NCBI GenBank assembly: GCA_022494885.1
Contig: JAGVSM010001243.1
Span: 1-64,000, forward strand
Reading direction: 5' to 3'
Length of the DNA stretch: 64,000 nucleotides
Source of the DNA: Micrasema longulum
Lineage: Eukaryota; Arthropoda; Insecta; Trichoptera; Brachycentridae
Under the pieces are notes generated by a model. The model was not told where the DNA came from, did not search any database, and saw nothing but the letters and a program-made list of their open reading frames with translations. Each line of letters opens with the position of its first letter. Within the stretch, counting starts at the first letter, position 1. This document shows, piece by piece, positions 34,465-45,705 of this stretch. A program made the translations under genes and the position numbers.

Positions 34465-34964
34465 CTATATCTACAAAATAGCCATGGTTTGTTTTAAATA
34501 CTACCTGTACATACATGCTTGAAACTATATATTTACCAATATAGATTGTTTTGCAATCCTATGAAGTTCGCTTCAGCGAGTGATGGATTTTAAAGGGCAG
34601 CCAATGACAATGTGGTCGGCACAGAATAGAGATGTCTGTGTTAGTTTACAGTTTGGCAATACCCTGACGGGTCTAGCAATATTATTTATCGTCGGCGATA
34701 CTGCAAAACCGCGTAACTATCAATTGATTTTTTGGCAAGGGATCGTAAAAAGCATTCCGTATATATAATACTTACTATTTTAATCAAACCAAAAATACTA
34801 CTAGACTTTAAAAAAACTATCACTGTTTAGAGTAAAAATAGCAATAATTAATAACTAACGGCTCTTAATTCCGATAAATAATGTATTCCAGTAAAACAGT
34901 TTGGTAAAAAAGGGTACGGGGTATTGTAGTATCTCCGACGATTTATTATTTTTTCTGTATGTCC
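34465..34964. other. Gene-free stretch
   Basis: A 62-codon ORF (34580-34768) has no domain and no recognisable splice context. Confidence 0.25.
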
Positions 34965-35470
34965 AGTTTTTTTTTTTTTTAGCCTATCAACAGGCTTAAG
35001 TCAGCTTTAATAGATTGGCATTAATGAGTAATACTTAATTTAAACATTCTTAAAATCTACTTAAATTAACATGGTGTATAATTAACAAAGGGTAATGTAT
35101 ATAGCATAATCTAGACGGAAATGGCAAGTGTGACATCGCGAGTCAGGAGAGACAACACCGCTTGCTTCTTAAATGCCTGCCCTTGCTGCAGGAACACATC
35201 GACAGTACCGTTTGGTGAGATTTCGTTCACTGTTTTGAGGATCCTTGGCAGAGGGGAAAAGAATCCGATGTTTGTTTTATGATTTCCCACAGCAAAGACT
35301 GGATTGGTTCGCAAGTTACGGCGAGGTACATTGTGGTTTATCTGAGCAAGGATATCATGGGCATCTATACAGTTGGATATTAATTTATGCAAGAACATCA
35401 AACCAGCCAAAATCCTTCTGAATTCTAAACTAAAGATATGAAAGTACTCTAGACATTGTTCCATAATAAA
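34965..35470 (-). mobile_element. LINE V polymerase tail
   Basis: The minus frame from about 35470 to 35111 contains CLEYFHIFSLEFRRILAGLM, HNVPRRNLRTNPVFAVGNHK and IGFFSPLPRILKTVNEI. VPRRN-R-N--F ... N-G--SPLPR-L---N is the family pattern also seen in LINEs X and Z. The 3' end carries a poly-T run at 34965-34980. The longer ORF to 35548 includes SINE 2 sequence. Confidence 0.65.
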
Positions 35471-35550
35471 TGAAAAACGGGTTATGATCCCGTGGCTAAT
35501 ATTGCAAACTAATAGATCAGAAGTCTGAGGTTCGAAACTTATTCGCATAT
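35471..35550 (+). mobile_element. SINE 2 tRNA-like head fragment
   Basis: ACGGGTTATGATCCCGTGGC, TAGATCAGAAGTCTGAGGTT and CGAAACTTATTC match the head at 39779-39860. The body at about 35885-35990 (TTATCTTTTTCTAATAGTGA, AAATATTTGGGTAAATCATA) is separated from it by about 330 bp. Confidence 0.5.
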
Positions 35551-35884
35551 TTGTAAATACCAGACATGCTATCCATTCGAAATGCTTTCATGCTACGGTG
35601 TCATTCGGAAATACGTCTCCCATTCGGGATGTTTCGGAAATACGTCTGCCATTCAATTTCATAACGCCACAAAATCGCCCCTGAGTAGCGCCTTATAACG
35701 TCACTTAATATAAACATTCTCGTTTTCGAGAGAATTTGGTTTGTTTCGATTATTACTGGGGTGGATAACGCATCGGGTATCTTCATCCGACACACTTCTG
35801 TTATTTACGAAGCCACTTCAGGTAGATTCGAAAATACCCTGAACGAATAACGCGTCGGGTATTTACGAAAATGCACCCTGCTCT
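35551..35884. repeat. Insert between two parts of a SINE 2
   Basis: The words CATTCGGAAATACGTCTCCC and TTTCGGAAATACGTCTGCC, CGCATCGGGTAT and CGCGTCGGGTAT recur internally, giving a repetitive element of about 330 bp. Since SINE 2 head and body lie on either side, it was inserted into that SINE. The family is unknown to me. Confidence 0.4.
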
Positions 35885-35995
35885 ACCTCAACTGGGTTAT
35901 CTTTTTCTAATAGTGAGTTATATACAACTTGTTGGAAATGGCCCCCAAAATTGAAATATTTGGGTAAATCATAAAAACCCAAAAAAAAACATTGA
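35885..35995 (+). mobile_element. SINE 2 body
   Basis: GTGAGTTATATACAACTTGT, GGAAATGGCCCCCAAAATTG and AAATATTTGGGTAAATCATA match 39875-39945. Confidence 0.6.
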
Positions 35996-37184
35996 AAAAT
36001 ATTTTTTAAATGCAGACATAAAACGCATAATTATTTTTTCCAAACTAAATAACTTATTGATTTGGTAAGCGTTGATCTCATTAATTTAAAAGTATATGTA
36101 TGTGTGTATGTATGTATATATAAAATATTTCTATTTGTTTTTAGTTTTTACATGTAACATTTTATTTTTCTTTAATTTTAAGATAGAATAAATAAAATAA
36201 TTAGTTTGAGACCTCTGAAACATTATATATACAAGCTGTCATACTTGCTACCTGGATGGGTTCATGATCATTCGGTTGTACATAGGAAGTAAGTACTAAC
36301 CGGAGATTCAGTCTGTTTGTATAATATATAAATGTCTATTTATTTTTATTTTTGCTGAATTTTTGTACCTAACAATGTGTGCCTACGTAAAATTTACAAA
36401 CCTAAAATGCATATCTTTTTTACTACTTTTTTTCTAAACTTCACTATTTTCCTATAAATCTTTTTTTTACTATACATTACTTTTACTGAGTTTAACCATA
36501 ACCATTAACGATGTTTTCTTTATATTATACAACTTTGTATTTAACTTTAATTCGTACAAATTGGCTACGGCCGTTAGTTATAAAAATAAATATATAAACA
36601 TTGGAAAATAAATGAAAGTATACAAAATGCCATTTCAATGCATTATTGATAAGCCTTGTACAAAAAATAGAATTTCTAGCTGTAAACTGTAAGTATTCTA
36701 AAAACGTCCAACTAAATGTCAGCCATATTAAATACTGCCACGGCTCGTGACATTTCCCGTCAGCTTCATTAATCACAGGACAGAATAGCAGTAGAGAGTT
36801 TAAGAGCATAAGATAGAAGATAATATATATAATTTAGTAGAGAGGCAGGAGATTTCATTAGCAGGAGCTGCTCCAAAAAATAGTGATGCGCAGTAACAGT
36901 TTATGGTAATCGAATCATTCGTTTGTACTCGTATGCATAAACGATTTTTTCGGTTTTTTCTTAATCGAAATCGTAATGGTCAGTTTCCTTATAATTTTTA
37001 CAATATAATAATCATCATAAAATTATGTTTTCGCACCTGATCGTGCATAAAACTCTTCATTGATAAACCATCGAATCGAAATATATTTTTTTAACTTATC
37101 AATCGAAATCGACAGTAATATTAACATTATGAAACACATTTATTACAATGTTGAAATTATTATAAATATTACTTGTATGTAACA
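35996..37184. other. Gene-free stretch
   Basis: AT-rich. AGTGATGCGCAGTAACAGTT near 36880 may be the edge of an old DNA transposon. No gene. Confidence 0.25.
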
Positions 37185-37477
37185 ATGAGGAGCTCCAGCC
37201 CTACGGGAAATTAGATACATTTTTTTTTCTTACGCGTGCTAAAAATTGGATCATAAAATCTTGAAAATATACGAAAAAAAAACAAAAATATTTTAGTAAA
37301 AACTGAAACAGAACTAAACGAAAAGAAGCGGAAGAGAACCTGAGACGTCACGCGTGAAGTAATTTCAGCAATACAAAAACTTTAAAAATCATAGCGCTGA
37401 CAATACGATGCATAAAAAAATTGGCATAGGTTAATAGTCTATTAACATTTTTTTTTTAAACCACTGAACTTCCTAAT
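37185..37477 (-). repeat. MITE A, internally deleted copy
   Basis: ATGAGGAGCTCCAGCCCTAC at the left and CACTGAACTTCCTAAT at the right enclose only 293 bp. GAGACGTCACGCGTGAAG and GCATAAAAAAATTGGCATAG are family words. Confidence 0.65.
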
Positions 37478-37639
37478 TAAACAACAAGACGTTTTGGTTA
37501 TCCGTCTTATGCTATCAAACCTCCCTGCCGAAACTTCTTTTGTCTGTTATGGGTCGTCATTCCAGGACTTTTTTAGTCCACCTAGAGTCTATAGTTCTGA
37601 CTTTATGACCAGTTCAGGACAAGAAGATGTAGAGCTCTA

Positions 37640-38010
37640 AAGGAGAGTACTATGTTCACCATTGGACAGGAAAGGGCTGATGATGAAAATCAATAAGTAG
37701 AAACATTGGTATAAATTTGTATTTTTTAGCTCCGTTGCTTTCTCTGGTGAATTTTTATATCTTCCCTTAGCTAGTTGGTTATGATTTGAAGGCGCCAGGA
37801 ACTTGCCTTTTATTATTCCGTTATTTGCTTGGATCACACCGTTATGAGTGTGATTCTATTGCACAGGGTTCGTGACGTAGACACTAACGAATTTGACTGG
37901 TCAGTGGTGTTGCTGGTGGAATGCTACTGGGCCCTCGCAGCATTTTATAGAATCACACTCTCCAGCAAGATGTGACTCACTGCAACCCTACTGACAGTTC
38001 GAACCCCATA
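37640..38010 (+). mobile_element. SINE 4 copy
   Basis: CACACCGTTATGAGTGTGAT, GTTCGTGACGTAGACACTAA, TTGCTGGTGGAATGCTACTG and CCAGCAAGATGTGACTCACT match 45370-45705. It ends with AGTTCGAACCCC, a B-box-like word. Confidence 0.6.
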
Positions 38011-38014
38011 TATA

Positions 38015-38490
38015 CATATATTTATTTATTATACGGCACAAATGCCTTTTACAATATAAGATATATCAATATAATGAGTTAGTTAGGTATAAAAAAAATA
38101 AAAAACAATGGTAAAACGTAGGTACAAAAAGAAAATTAAAAATTCATACATGAGTATATGTCAGCATACAAAAGATATAAAAAAAGTCGGTATATTATGA
38201 ATATAAAATGAGTTAACACCAGATTATTAGCGTAAGAAGCTTTTGCAAATAATTCGTTAATCGTTACTTTGGAACATTGTAAAATATTAATAAAGAGATG
38301 ATTTAAATTCACAGAGACTCGGGTTAAAAATGTCGATATGAGAGGTACATTCATTTCCCAGTCTGTGTATATGCGGTATAGGTGAGTGACAAAGATAGTT
38401 GGTTTGAGAAGTTGACAATAATATAGAGTATTTTGTCTAGCTTTACGTGTTGGTATGTTAATATTTATTAAATCCTGGAGTTTTATATGT
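38015..38490 (-). mobile_element. LINE U polymerase tail
   Basis: The minus strand from about 38480 has LININIPTRKARQNTLYYCQ, then YRIYTDWEMNVPLISTFLTR and VNLNHLF, resembling the CR1/Jockey-type tail (P-R--R----L). The 3' end reads ATACGGCACAAATGCCTTTT (reverse), followed by TATTTATTTATT. Confidence 0.55.
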
Positions 38491-38499
38491 GTGTTTATG

Positions 38500-38502
38500 T
38501 AT

Positions 38503-38550
<48 letters not shown>

Positions 38551-38555
38551 AGTCA
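38500..38555. repeat. TA/TG microsatellite
   Basis: TATATATATA followed by TGTGTGTGTGTG. Confidence 0.85.
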
Positions 38556-39140
38556 GTATCTACCTCTGTTGCTGCTGTAACTATTGATGCTGTTTTGCTC
38601 CGCGAGCAAAAGTTGACTTTTTCTTGTTTTTTTATTTCCTCGGGTTGTATAGCACAGTTTTCCTAATTTATAAATCTTGTTTGTCGTTGCCTTGATGTTT
38701 ATTCCAGTGTTTTGTTTTTTACTTCTTTTGCTGTAGTTGAATATAATAATAAGTTAAACGTCAGTTTTGATATTCAGTTTTGTTATGATATCAATCGGTT
38801 GTAATAACATGTTTCGAATTATTCGATTTTTTTCATCAGGCTGTTTATGAGCGTCACTACCAAATATCCACCAAATGTTTTGTGACACTCCTGACCTATA
38901 TTGATTATTTATACGGACATCGGCGCGGCGTCTCCAATATATCTTGGACCGTCTCTCAGGGTGAAATATTTCGGGACCTGCAGATAAAATTCTATTGAAC
39001 GGTTGCGATAATTTATCCGAAATAACGTGTTGGGATATTGGAAATGCTTGGTAGCGATCGAAATCCTGTTCGATCATCCGAATGAAATAACAAATCGTAA
39101 AAGGGCACGCCGAGTGCTAGAAGTCAAATAAATAGACAAG
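38556..39140. other. Gene-free stretch
   Basis: The reverse ORF 38754-39077 (107 codons) has no motif I recognise. Composition is less AT-rich than its surroundings, so it may be an unidentified element. Confidence 0.25.
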
Positions 39141-39780
39141 CAAAACAAATTACAACGGAGATGAAGAACATTTAAGATAAGGAAATATGGTAGTCAAAGA
39201 TAAGATGATTACAATGGTTGGGCCATGTGCACAGAATATTTTTTTTTTAAAAGGAATAACCCGCTAAGCCTCTTTTTTAGAGGCTTGTCAGCAGGTGGGA
39301 AAGAGGTAATAAAAAATTAACCACAACACCCAAACCAATAGAGAAAAAAATCTTTCAAGAAAAATGATAACCGTACCCCAAAAAAGATTCTTTATACCAC
39401 TCCGGAAGGCAGACAAAGCAGAGGCAGACCAAAATTAACATGGCTGAATAATGTGGAAAGTGGCATTAGAGCAATTGGCCTGACGAACTGGAAATTTTTT
39501 TAATTTTTTTCAATTTCCCAATTTTATTTATTCATTTATATGTACATTACAAAATGGAATATCTTCATTCACACATATAGAAATAATTGAAATAAAAAGG
39601 TCAAATTAGGTACATATAAAAATAACACATAGGTTTACATAGAATAATGTGTTAAAAAAGTAAGAGAATTTTGTAATGAAAAACACAGAAATAGGTGGCG
39701 AATATGCTTATTTTCGTCTACTTGATACTCCATTTCCAAGGCTTATCAGAAAATAAAATAATAAGTGTAACTTAAAAGAA
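39141..39780 (+). mobile_element. LINE tail interrupted by SINE 1
   Basis: Before the SINE: LQWLGHVHRM (about 39210-39237). After it: TPEGRQSRGRPKLTWLNNVE and IGLTNWK (about 39395-39495). Together these are the R-LGH--RM ... GRP-L-W---V --- GL-NW end of a LINE polymerase. The 3' untranslated part follows to about 39660. Confidence 0.6.
39239..39356 (-). mobile_element. SINE 1, headless copy
   Basis: AATAACCCGCTAAGCCTCTT, AGAGGCTTGTCAGCAGGTGG and CCAATAGAGAAAAAAATCTT match 42846-42975. The tRNA-like head is missing. Confidence 0.65.
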
Positions 39781-39960
39781 TTCGGGTTGTGGTCCAGTGG
39801 CTAGCGTCTCGGACTCACGGACCGAAGGTCTGTGGTTCGAATCCCACTCAACCCCAACTTGATTCCATTTTCTAATGGTGAGTTATTTACAACTCGTTGA
39901 ATATGGCCCTCAAAATTAAATATTTGGGTAAATCATAAGAACGCAAATATTTTTTTTTCT
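39779..39960 (+). mobile_element. SINE 2, most complete copy
   Basis: The head is GGGTTGTGGTCCAGTGGCTA, GCGTCTCGGACTCACGGACC, GGTTCGAATCCCACTCAACC. Here the acceptor ends (GGGTTG and CAACCC) still pair and the anticodon arm TCGGA-CTCACGG-ACCGA is nearly intact, so it looks like a recent tRNA derivative. The body (TTCTAATGGTGAGTTATTTA, AAATATTTGGGTAAATCATA) and an A/T-rich tail identify it as a SINE. Confidence 0.7.
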
Positions 39961-40107
39961 ATTAAAGAAAAAAAAAACACAATATCTTGTAGAGTAGAAA
40001 ATTTTCTTTCGAATGACGAATGACTTTTACCATTTAATTTTACTTTTAGTACTCATTTTTAAATTTAGAAAAAAAAATACACAACTTATGTTAACACATA
40101 TACATAA

Positions 40108-40520
40108 TAAGAACGTTTAGCGGTTTTATATATTTTTATTTGTTAATAGACTATTAAACTATGCATTTTTTATTTATTTGTATGTATTTTTAATGCGATG
40201 ATTCAGCGCTATTATTTTTTAATGTTCCGTATTTTTTTAATTCCTTCGCGTGCGACGTCTCAAGTTCTCTTCCCCGTCTTCTTAACGAGTTCTGCTGATT
40301 CGTCAGTTGACTTACCGAAAACCGGAAACCTATCACAACTCTCTTGTCATTGGTTGATTCGGGAGAACTATTGACGTCTTGCAAAGTAGTTCGTTTTTAT
40401 TAAAATCATTTTTATAATTTTTTTCAAGAAACTTTTCTGTGCATTTTAATCCTCTATTTTTTACGGCGCGTAAGAATACATTTTTTAAATCAACTTTGCC
40501 TTAGGCTGGAACTTCCTCAT
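40108..40520 (+). repeat. MITE A copy with eroded left end
   Basis: TTTATTTGTTAATAGACTAT and TTAATTCCTTCGCG are present; the right end has TTAGGCTGGAACTTCCTCAT. The left terminal repeat is too diverged to place exactly. The reverse ORF 40190-40384 lies inside it. Confidence 0.6.
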
Positions 40521-40779
40521 TATGACCTAAAGTCTGTTCATTATTACAAGAATTTCGCTATAAACAAACCAGTCGCGTGATATCCAACGGAGAAAAGCCT
40601 ATTTTACTCATATCATCCTAATCTAAACTGAACGGTAAAATTATAGAGATGGACATTTATTGGATTCGTTCGTACTTATTTAAATTTGATAATATTTATG
40701 TTTTTGTTTTTTTTTTTGTAAAACTCCATAGTCAATTATTTTAATATAAATATCAATAAAAACACCTCGGTTAATATAT
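40521..40779. other. Gene-free AT-rich stretch
   Basis: Nothing supported. Confidence 0.25.
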
Positions 40780-40955
40780 TTTTTGTTTTTTTTTAAATAT
40801 TAGTGTTCTTATAATTTACCAAAATATTTCAATTTTAGTGACGATTTTCAATGAGTTGTAAATAACTTGCTACAAGAAAATGGATATCAAGTTAGGATGG
40901 AGTGGGGTTCGAACCATGAACCTCTGATCCGCAGGGGCGAACCGTGTGTAGAAGC
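40780..40955 (-). mobile_element. SINE 2 copy
   Basis: The reverse-strand body (TATAATTTACCAAAATATTT, TTTTCAATGAGTTGTAAATA) continues without a gap into GGAGTGGGGTTCGAACCATG and CTCTGATCCGC. Useful as the uninterrupted reference for the split copy at 1350-1797. Confidence 0.65.
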
Positions 40956-42690
40956 GATTATGCGCAGCTTACCATTGTATTTGGCTAACCATAATAATAT
41001 TTTACTATGACTTTATTAACAGAAAAACAAATAAATAATTACTGTTTATTTTAAATCATATCCACCGTTCGTATTTTTATCCTAATATAAATATTAATAT
41101 TAATATGAATAAAGCGCGCCCAGCGCCTGCGGTGAGCCAAGAAACTAGCCGATTATTCCAGCTTATTTTTTCACACAAATATAAGTATACTATACTTTGA
41201 ATGTCTTAACCCCAGTGTGGGTTTTTTCTCCTAGATTAAACATGCAGATTACACAAATTATTTGACGATACTTGATTTGGAAAACGATATTTCAAACATT
41301 ATTTCTTAAGGGCTATTTTTCTTTCAGATGGTACTTTTGACATAAGACCATAATTATACTTTCCTGCGTCATATTGCAGAACATATGGCGCTTAAACGCT
41401 GCTATTTTTAGCACTATTAATTTATAGAACAATTCGGCCAGTTGACATTTCAATTGAATACCTAATATCGACTGAATTCATAGTGCTATTTTTTAATGAG
41501 TTATGTATTAAAGTAATGGATAATATATCTATATAATATAATATATCACGAAATTACGTCGTTTGAGTTGATTTCACGGATGAGAGTTGTTGTATTACAC
41601 AGCCCTACAGAAAATGATCGATTTAAAGTATCTACGAGTATTACTTACATTATGTATATTATGTACCTTCTATGTAGGTAGGTACAAATATATGATTTTT
41701 GTATAGCTTACCTGTAAATAAAATCACCATTTGCCACTGCTGATCCATGAGTCCGCAATACTAGTCACGGGAGCACAACCCGATTATAATAATATAGTAA
41801 AACTTAACAAAAGAGATTTTAATCATATTGTAATCAAAATCATTATTTAAATTTAGCGAGTACTCTCAGGTAAAAATTCTGCATAAGGAAACCAACTGGA
41901 GATTAGTCGGTTTTATGATGTACTGGTTATTGCGTTTGCCAGGCATTAAATAAACAAATACAGATAAACGTCATTTTGCGCCGGTTCGATTTACGTCGAT
42001 TTACAATTACGCTGGTTGGTGCCGGTGTGGGATTCCCCTGTTCAGCCGACATCAAACGACAGTAGGCGCCACGATTCTAATAACAGACTAACTTTTACAC
42101 GTTGTTTTATTATATTACCATGTACGCGAGCAGCTTATTGTGTGTGTGAAATTGTTTCCGAGTTAGTTTTGTTTTCAAGAAAAATAAAAGGGTATGATTG
42201 TATTTTTTATTTTATTATTATTAGAATAAAAAAAATATTCAAATATTTGTAGTTTATGTTATGATTCTGCAAAAAAGAAAGCAATAATAGGAATAGGAAG
42301 CAAATGAAATTGTATGCTTTTTTAAAAAAAGTCTGAGAATTTAATTTAGCACCGACGAACTGGTGAGTTGGTATTTATTATTTAAAATATCATTTTTATA
42401 TCAAGCGATTATTATTTATTTTGTAAACGAATTTAAACTGTATTTATCAAATACATTTATAATTAATTTTGAATACATAGGATATGTATTAAATAAACAT
42501 GTTAGATTGTTCTTAGAATTTTGACACAGAACCTATCCTTATATCTTTTATTATGTTTGTGTTCATTTTACGACGGTTTTTTTACGCCGGTGTCTCTCGG
42601 AACGGAACCCCGGCTGAAACGACGTTTACCTGTAATTGTAAGACAATAAACATCGATCCACAGTATTGTATTTTATCATGCCGTGTAGAT
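40956..42690. other. Gene-free stretch with SINE traces
   Basis: About 41740-41785 (CACGGGAGCACAACCCGATT) is a reverse SINE 2 head piece. About 41885-41950 (GAAACCAACTGGAGATTAGT) is a SINE 3 piece. The ORF 42016-42252 has no domain. No gene supported. Confidence 0.3.
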
Positions 42691-42790
42691 TTTTGCCGTG
42701 GTGTGAAATGGGCCAATAATGCAATATCACGCAGTGGGCTTGTGGTTTGCACGTGCACAGCGGTCCAGTCTCCGTGAATGTACGGTAATA
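42691..42790 (+). repeat. Dispersed repeat shared with 10055-10135
   Basis: AAATGGGCCAATAATGCAAT, ATCACGCAGTGGGCTTGTGG and CAGTCTCCGTGAATGTACGG occur here and, diverged, near 10060. Family unknown. The ORFs 42553-42824 on both strands cover it. Confidence 0.5.
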
Positions 42791-42845
42791 ATAACTTAAA
42801 CCTAATAATCAATAAACTATACACAATACACTTTTTAATTATTTT

Positions 42846-43058
42846 TTAAAAAGAAATAACCCGCTAAGCCTCTTTCCTAGAGGCTTGTCAGCAGGTGGGA
42901 AAGAAGGGATATGGAAAGAAGTTATGGAAAATACACCATTACACCCAGACCAATTGAGAAAAAAATCTTTATAGGATTTTTTCTTGCAACTGGCGGGAAT
43001 CGAACCCGCGACGCCAGTTTCACAGTCGGTCTCTATCCAACTGCGCCACGGCGCCTGC
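42846..43058 (-). mobile_element. SINE 1, full copy
   Basis: The minus strand begins with a tRNA-like head (GGCGCCGTGGCGCAGTTGGA, TCGCGGGTTCGATTCCCGCC), then CAAGAAAAAATCCTATAAAG, and a tail with CCACCTGCTGACAAGCCTCT and GGCTTAGCGGGTTATT. The + strand copy at 59991-60175 has the same order. Confidence 0.7.
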
Positions 43059-43096
43059 CCAACTAGCTCATTTACTACACACATATTTTTTTAACT

Positions 43097-43466
43097 TACA
43101 CAGGATGTTCTTTAAACCCTGTCACATCTGAAACCACGATGATCAATATGAGCAAGAAGACATATTGGCACATTAAAGTATTTTTTTAGAACGAATAATT
43201 TTTTTAGAAATAAAACATCAAAAAAAGCAAATGGTTGCTTAATTCTGTAGGGGTGAAACGAGGAGGGGTAAGGGGGAATCTGACACTGCGCCGCGCTCCA
43301 CTCACTTATCCCCTGCAGTAGTAAGCAACTATTTGTTTTTTTTATTTTTTTATTTTTTTTTAATTTTCTTTGTTCTAAATATTTTTTTAAATATGCTAAT
43401 GTATCTTCTTGCCCATACTGATCATCGTGGTTTTGGATGTGACAGGGTTTAAAGAACACCCTGTAT
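43097..43466. repeat. MITE B, palindromic copy
   Basis: The termini CACAGGATGTTCTTTAAACC and GGTTTAAAGAACACCCTGTA and the inner AAATGGTTGCTTAATTCTGC / GCAGTAGTAAGCAACTATTT pair along nearly the full 370 bp. The centre is a GC-rich GAGGAGGGGTAAGG section. RNA of either strand would fold into one long hairpin. The ORF 43112-43519 is mostly this palindrome. Confidence 0.8.
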
Positions 43467-43469
43467 ATT

Positions 43470-44160
43470 TTTAAAAATATTTTTTTATCTTTACTTATTT
43501 GTATTGGAGAATCATACAACGCAAATGAGTTCTGTGACTTGCCTTTTTACAAAATGGCAGCTTCATTGTTATTTTTGTTTTTTGTTTCATATTCGCGTTC
43601 GCATTGAATAGAAAATAAAATTCTAGAATTATTTGATGGAAAACCGTTTATTATTTTGTTTTTATTAGCACTTATAAGAAAAACGTGCGTAAAATGTTTT
43701 CCGATAAACAGAGTACACAGTCTTTGTTGAGCTTCATCGCCATTTTGCACGTTCCGTCCAAGTAAAATTTAATGCTTATCCTCTTTCCGAAATTCCATTC
43801 TTCAAATAATGTTATCATCTATTAATGGTGATTTTGAGACCATATGGGAAGGAGAAACTCGTTAAAATAACACCCTATCATTGTTTGCGGAGTCATTATT
43901 CTTATCTGTGAAAGCTAATGATACAAGAACGTCTGTCTGCCACAAAATACAATACTTGATTATTTTAACCCTTAACTCTTTCAAACGTATTTGTACATAT
44001 ATGTACCATATAATATTTTATATTATGTAATGCATGTTTGTGTGTATGTTTTATATATACGTATAAGTGTGCGCAAATATAAGTAAGCAAAAATAAGTTT
44101 AATTTAAAAATGAACACCGAAAGGAAAACAAATAATCAATTAAACTAAGTTAAACTTTAA
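43470..44160. other. Gene-free stretch
   Basis: No gene. 43547-43750 has a short reverse ORF without domain. Confidence 0.25.
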
Positions 44161-44161
44161 A

Positions 44162-44345
44162 TTTATTTCAACAGAGAGGGAAAAAATATTTTGAGAAGGG
44201 AATATGGAAGTCTAGGCATTTACAGGGCTTATGACCTGTCATTGGCTGGTTTAAGTGGCCACTTTACACACTGTGCAACATTCACCATTCTGCCCATGTT
44301 TGAACATCCACATTTCCTCAACTTTTCCATCTGTTGACTTTTGTG
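44162..44345 (+). repeat. MITE C, left two-thirds
   Basis: CAACAGAGAGGGAAAAAATA, ATGACCTGTCATTGGCTGGT and CACTTTACACACTGTGCAAC match 33240-33420. The right end is missing; LINE-like AACCTACGAGTTAAAATATT follows at 44385. Confidence 0.6.
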
Positions 44346-45252
44346 AAGTAAAAGATCGATGAACAGTACTTCATTGCTTCTCAACCTACGAGTTAAAATA
44401 TTGAATTTTACTTGTCCCAGTAATGATGAACATATATATGGAATCAATATTAGTTCTACGTTTTTGTAGACTATAAATATTTAACATTGACTAAACAATA
44501 TATTATTTTGATTCCGTAAATGTTTTATTTTTCATACAATTATAATTGTTGGTAGGTTTCTTCATTGCGAAATTTATTAAAATTAAAAGTTTTTAAAATG
44601 CTTAATCTTTGCTTGATTTACCCCATATGTCTGTATTCATGTATGCGTATGGATGATTCACTGTATTTTTGTTTATTCTTAATCCACCTCCATTTAATTT
44701 TTTTTTGTGGCATTTCCCAACTCGCGACTGTTGCGTTCTAGCCACTCATAGAAAACGTTTACTACTCGTATTATTTTTTCCTATTTTAGAAGTTTTGTTA
44801 AACTTAATGATTTTTTTTTACTAATTACGAAAACTTAATTGGTCACTTTATATTCAAAAATCTATATTTTCATATCAAATATGAAGGACGGCGTGTTTTC
44901 TTATTTTTTATATCAGTGGCACCCCGCCACGAAGTCCTACGTATTTGTCTGTGAAATATTTTACAACGCAATTATCAAACATTGCTTTTGTTTTTTGTGA
45001 TGAGTTCTAGTCGGTTTTTAGATAAATGTTGTGTGTTTTATCCAATGTTTTTATTTTAAAGGATGTTTCACCTGTTGTATGGATACAGGCCTAAGAATAT
45101 ACAATGTAGACCCGCTTGTAGAGAAGACAAATTATGGTAAGTTTTAACATTTCTTAAACTATTATAATTCCATCCATGTTACTGTCCAACTGAACACGAT
45201 TTTTATTTCATATTTAGATCCTACTCAAATACATTAAAGTCAATTTTACACA
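44346..45252. other. Gene-free stretch
   Basis: AT-rich. No domain, no repeat arms recognised. Confidence 0.25.
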
Positions 45253-45356
45253 ATGAAGAACAGCGCTACGGAAAATTGGAGCATTCAATTGTTCTGTGAA
45301 GTTTCTTAAAAATGTATGAAAAATTCATTAATATGAACTACTTTGAACTACGTCTG
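45253..45356 (-). repeat. MITE A end fragment
   Basis: ATGAAGAACAGCGCTACGGA, GTTTCTTAAAAATGTATG and GAACTACTTTGAACTACGTC match the end at 32759-32895. Confidence 0.6.
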
Positions 45357-45369
45357 CCTATTGATGTAC

Positions 45370-45705
45370 TCGCCATAGTGATTCCTGGGGAAAGATGACC
45401 AGAATGGCTTTCCGTTGCCTTCGCTAGTGGATTTTTCTGTTGGGGTTACCTTCCCTTAGCTGGTTGGTTCTGGTTTGGAAGCGCCAGAAACTCGCTTTTC
45501 ATCCTCTCGTTATCTGCTGTGATCACACCGTTATGAGTGTGATCCCATTGCCCGGGGTTCGCGACGTGGACGCTAACGAGTAGGACTAGTCAGTAGTGTT
45601 GCCGGTGGAATGCAACTGGGCATTCGCAGCATTTAATAGAATCACACCCTCCAGCAAGATGTGACTCACTGCGACCCTGCTGACGGTTCGAACCCCGTTT
45701 TTTCT
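45370..45705 (+). mobile_element. SINE 4, full copy
   Basis: TTGGGGTTACCTTCCCTTAG, CACACCGTTATGAGTGTGAT, GGTTCGCGACGTGGACGCTA, TGCCGGTGGAATGCAACTGG and GGTTCGAACCCCG are ordered as at 37640-38010. No terminal inverted repeats. B-box-like end, poly-T then AATAAAATAAAAT after it. Confidence 0.6.

Noticed and set aside
39779..39860. Candidate tRNA gene with paired acceptor ends
   Set aside because: It is followed by the SINE 2 body seen in four other places, and the stem has mismatches; treated as a SINE head.
42986..43055. Candidate tRNA gene (reverse strand)
   Set aside because: The T-arm and D-arm are good but the acceptor stem is absent and the sequence continues into the SINE 1 body shared by other copies.
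43112..43519. Minus-strand ORF of 135 codons
   Set aside because: It is the reading of the MITE B palindrome and adjacent repeat, not conserved coding sequence.
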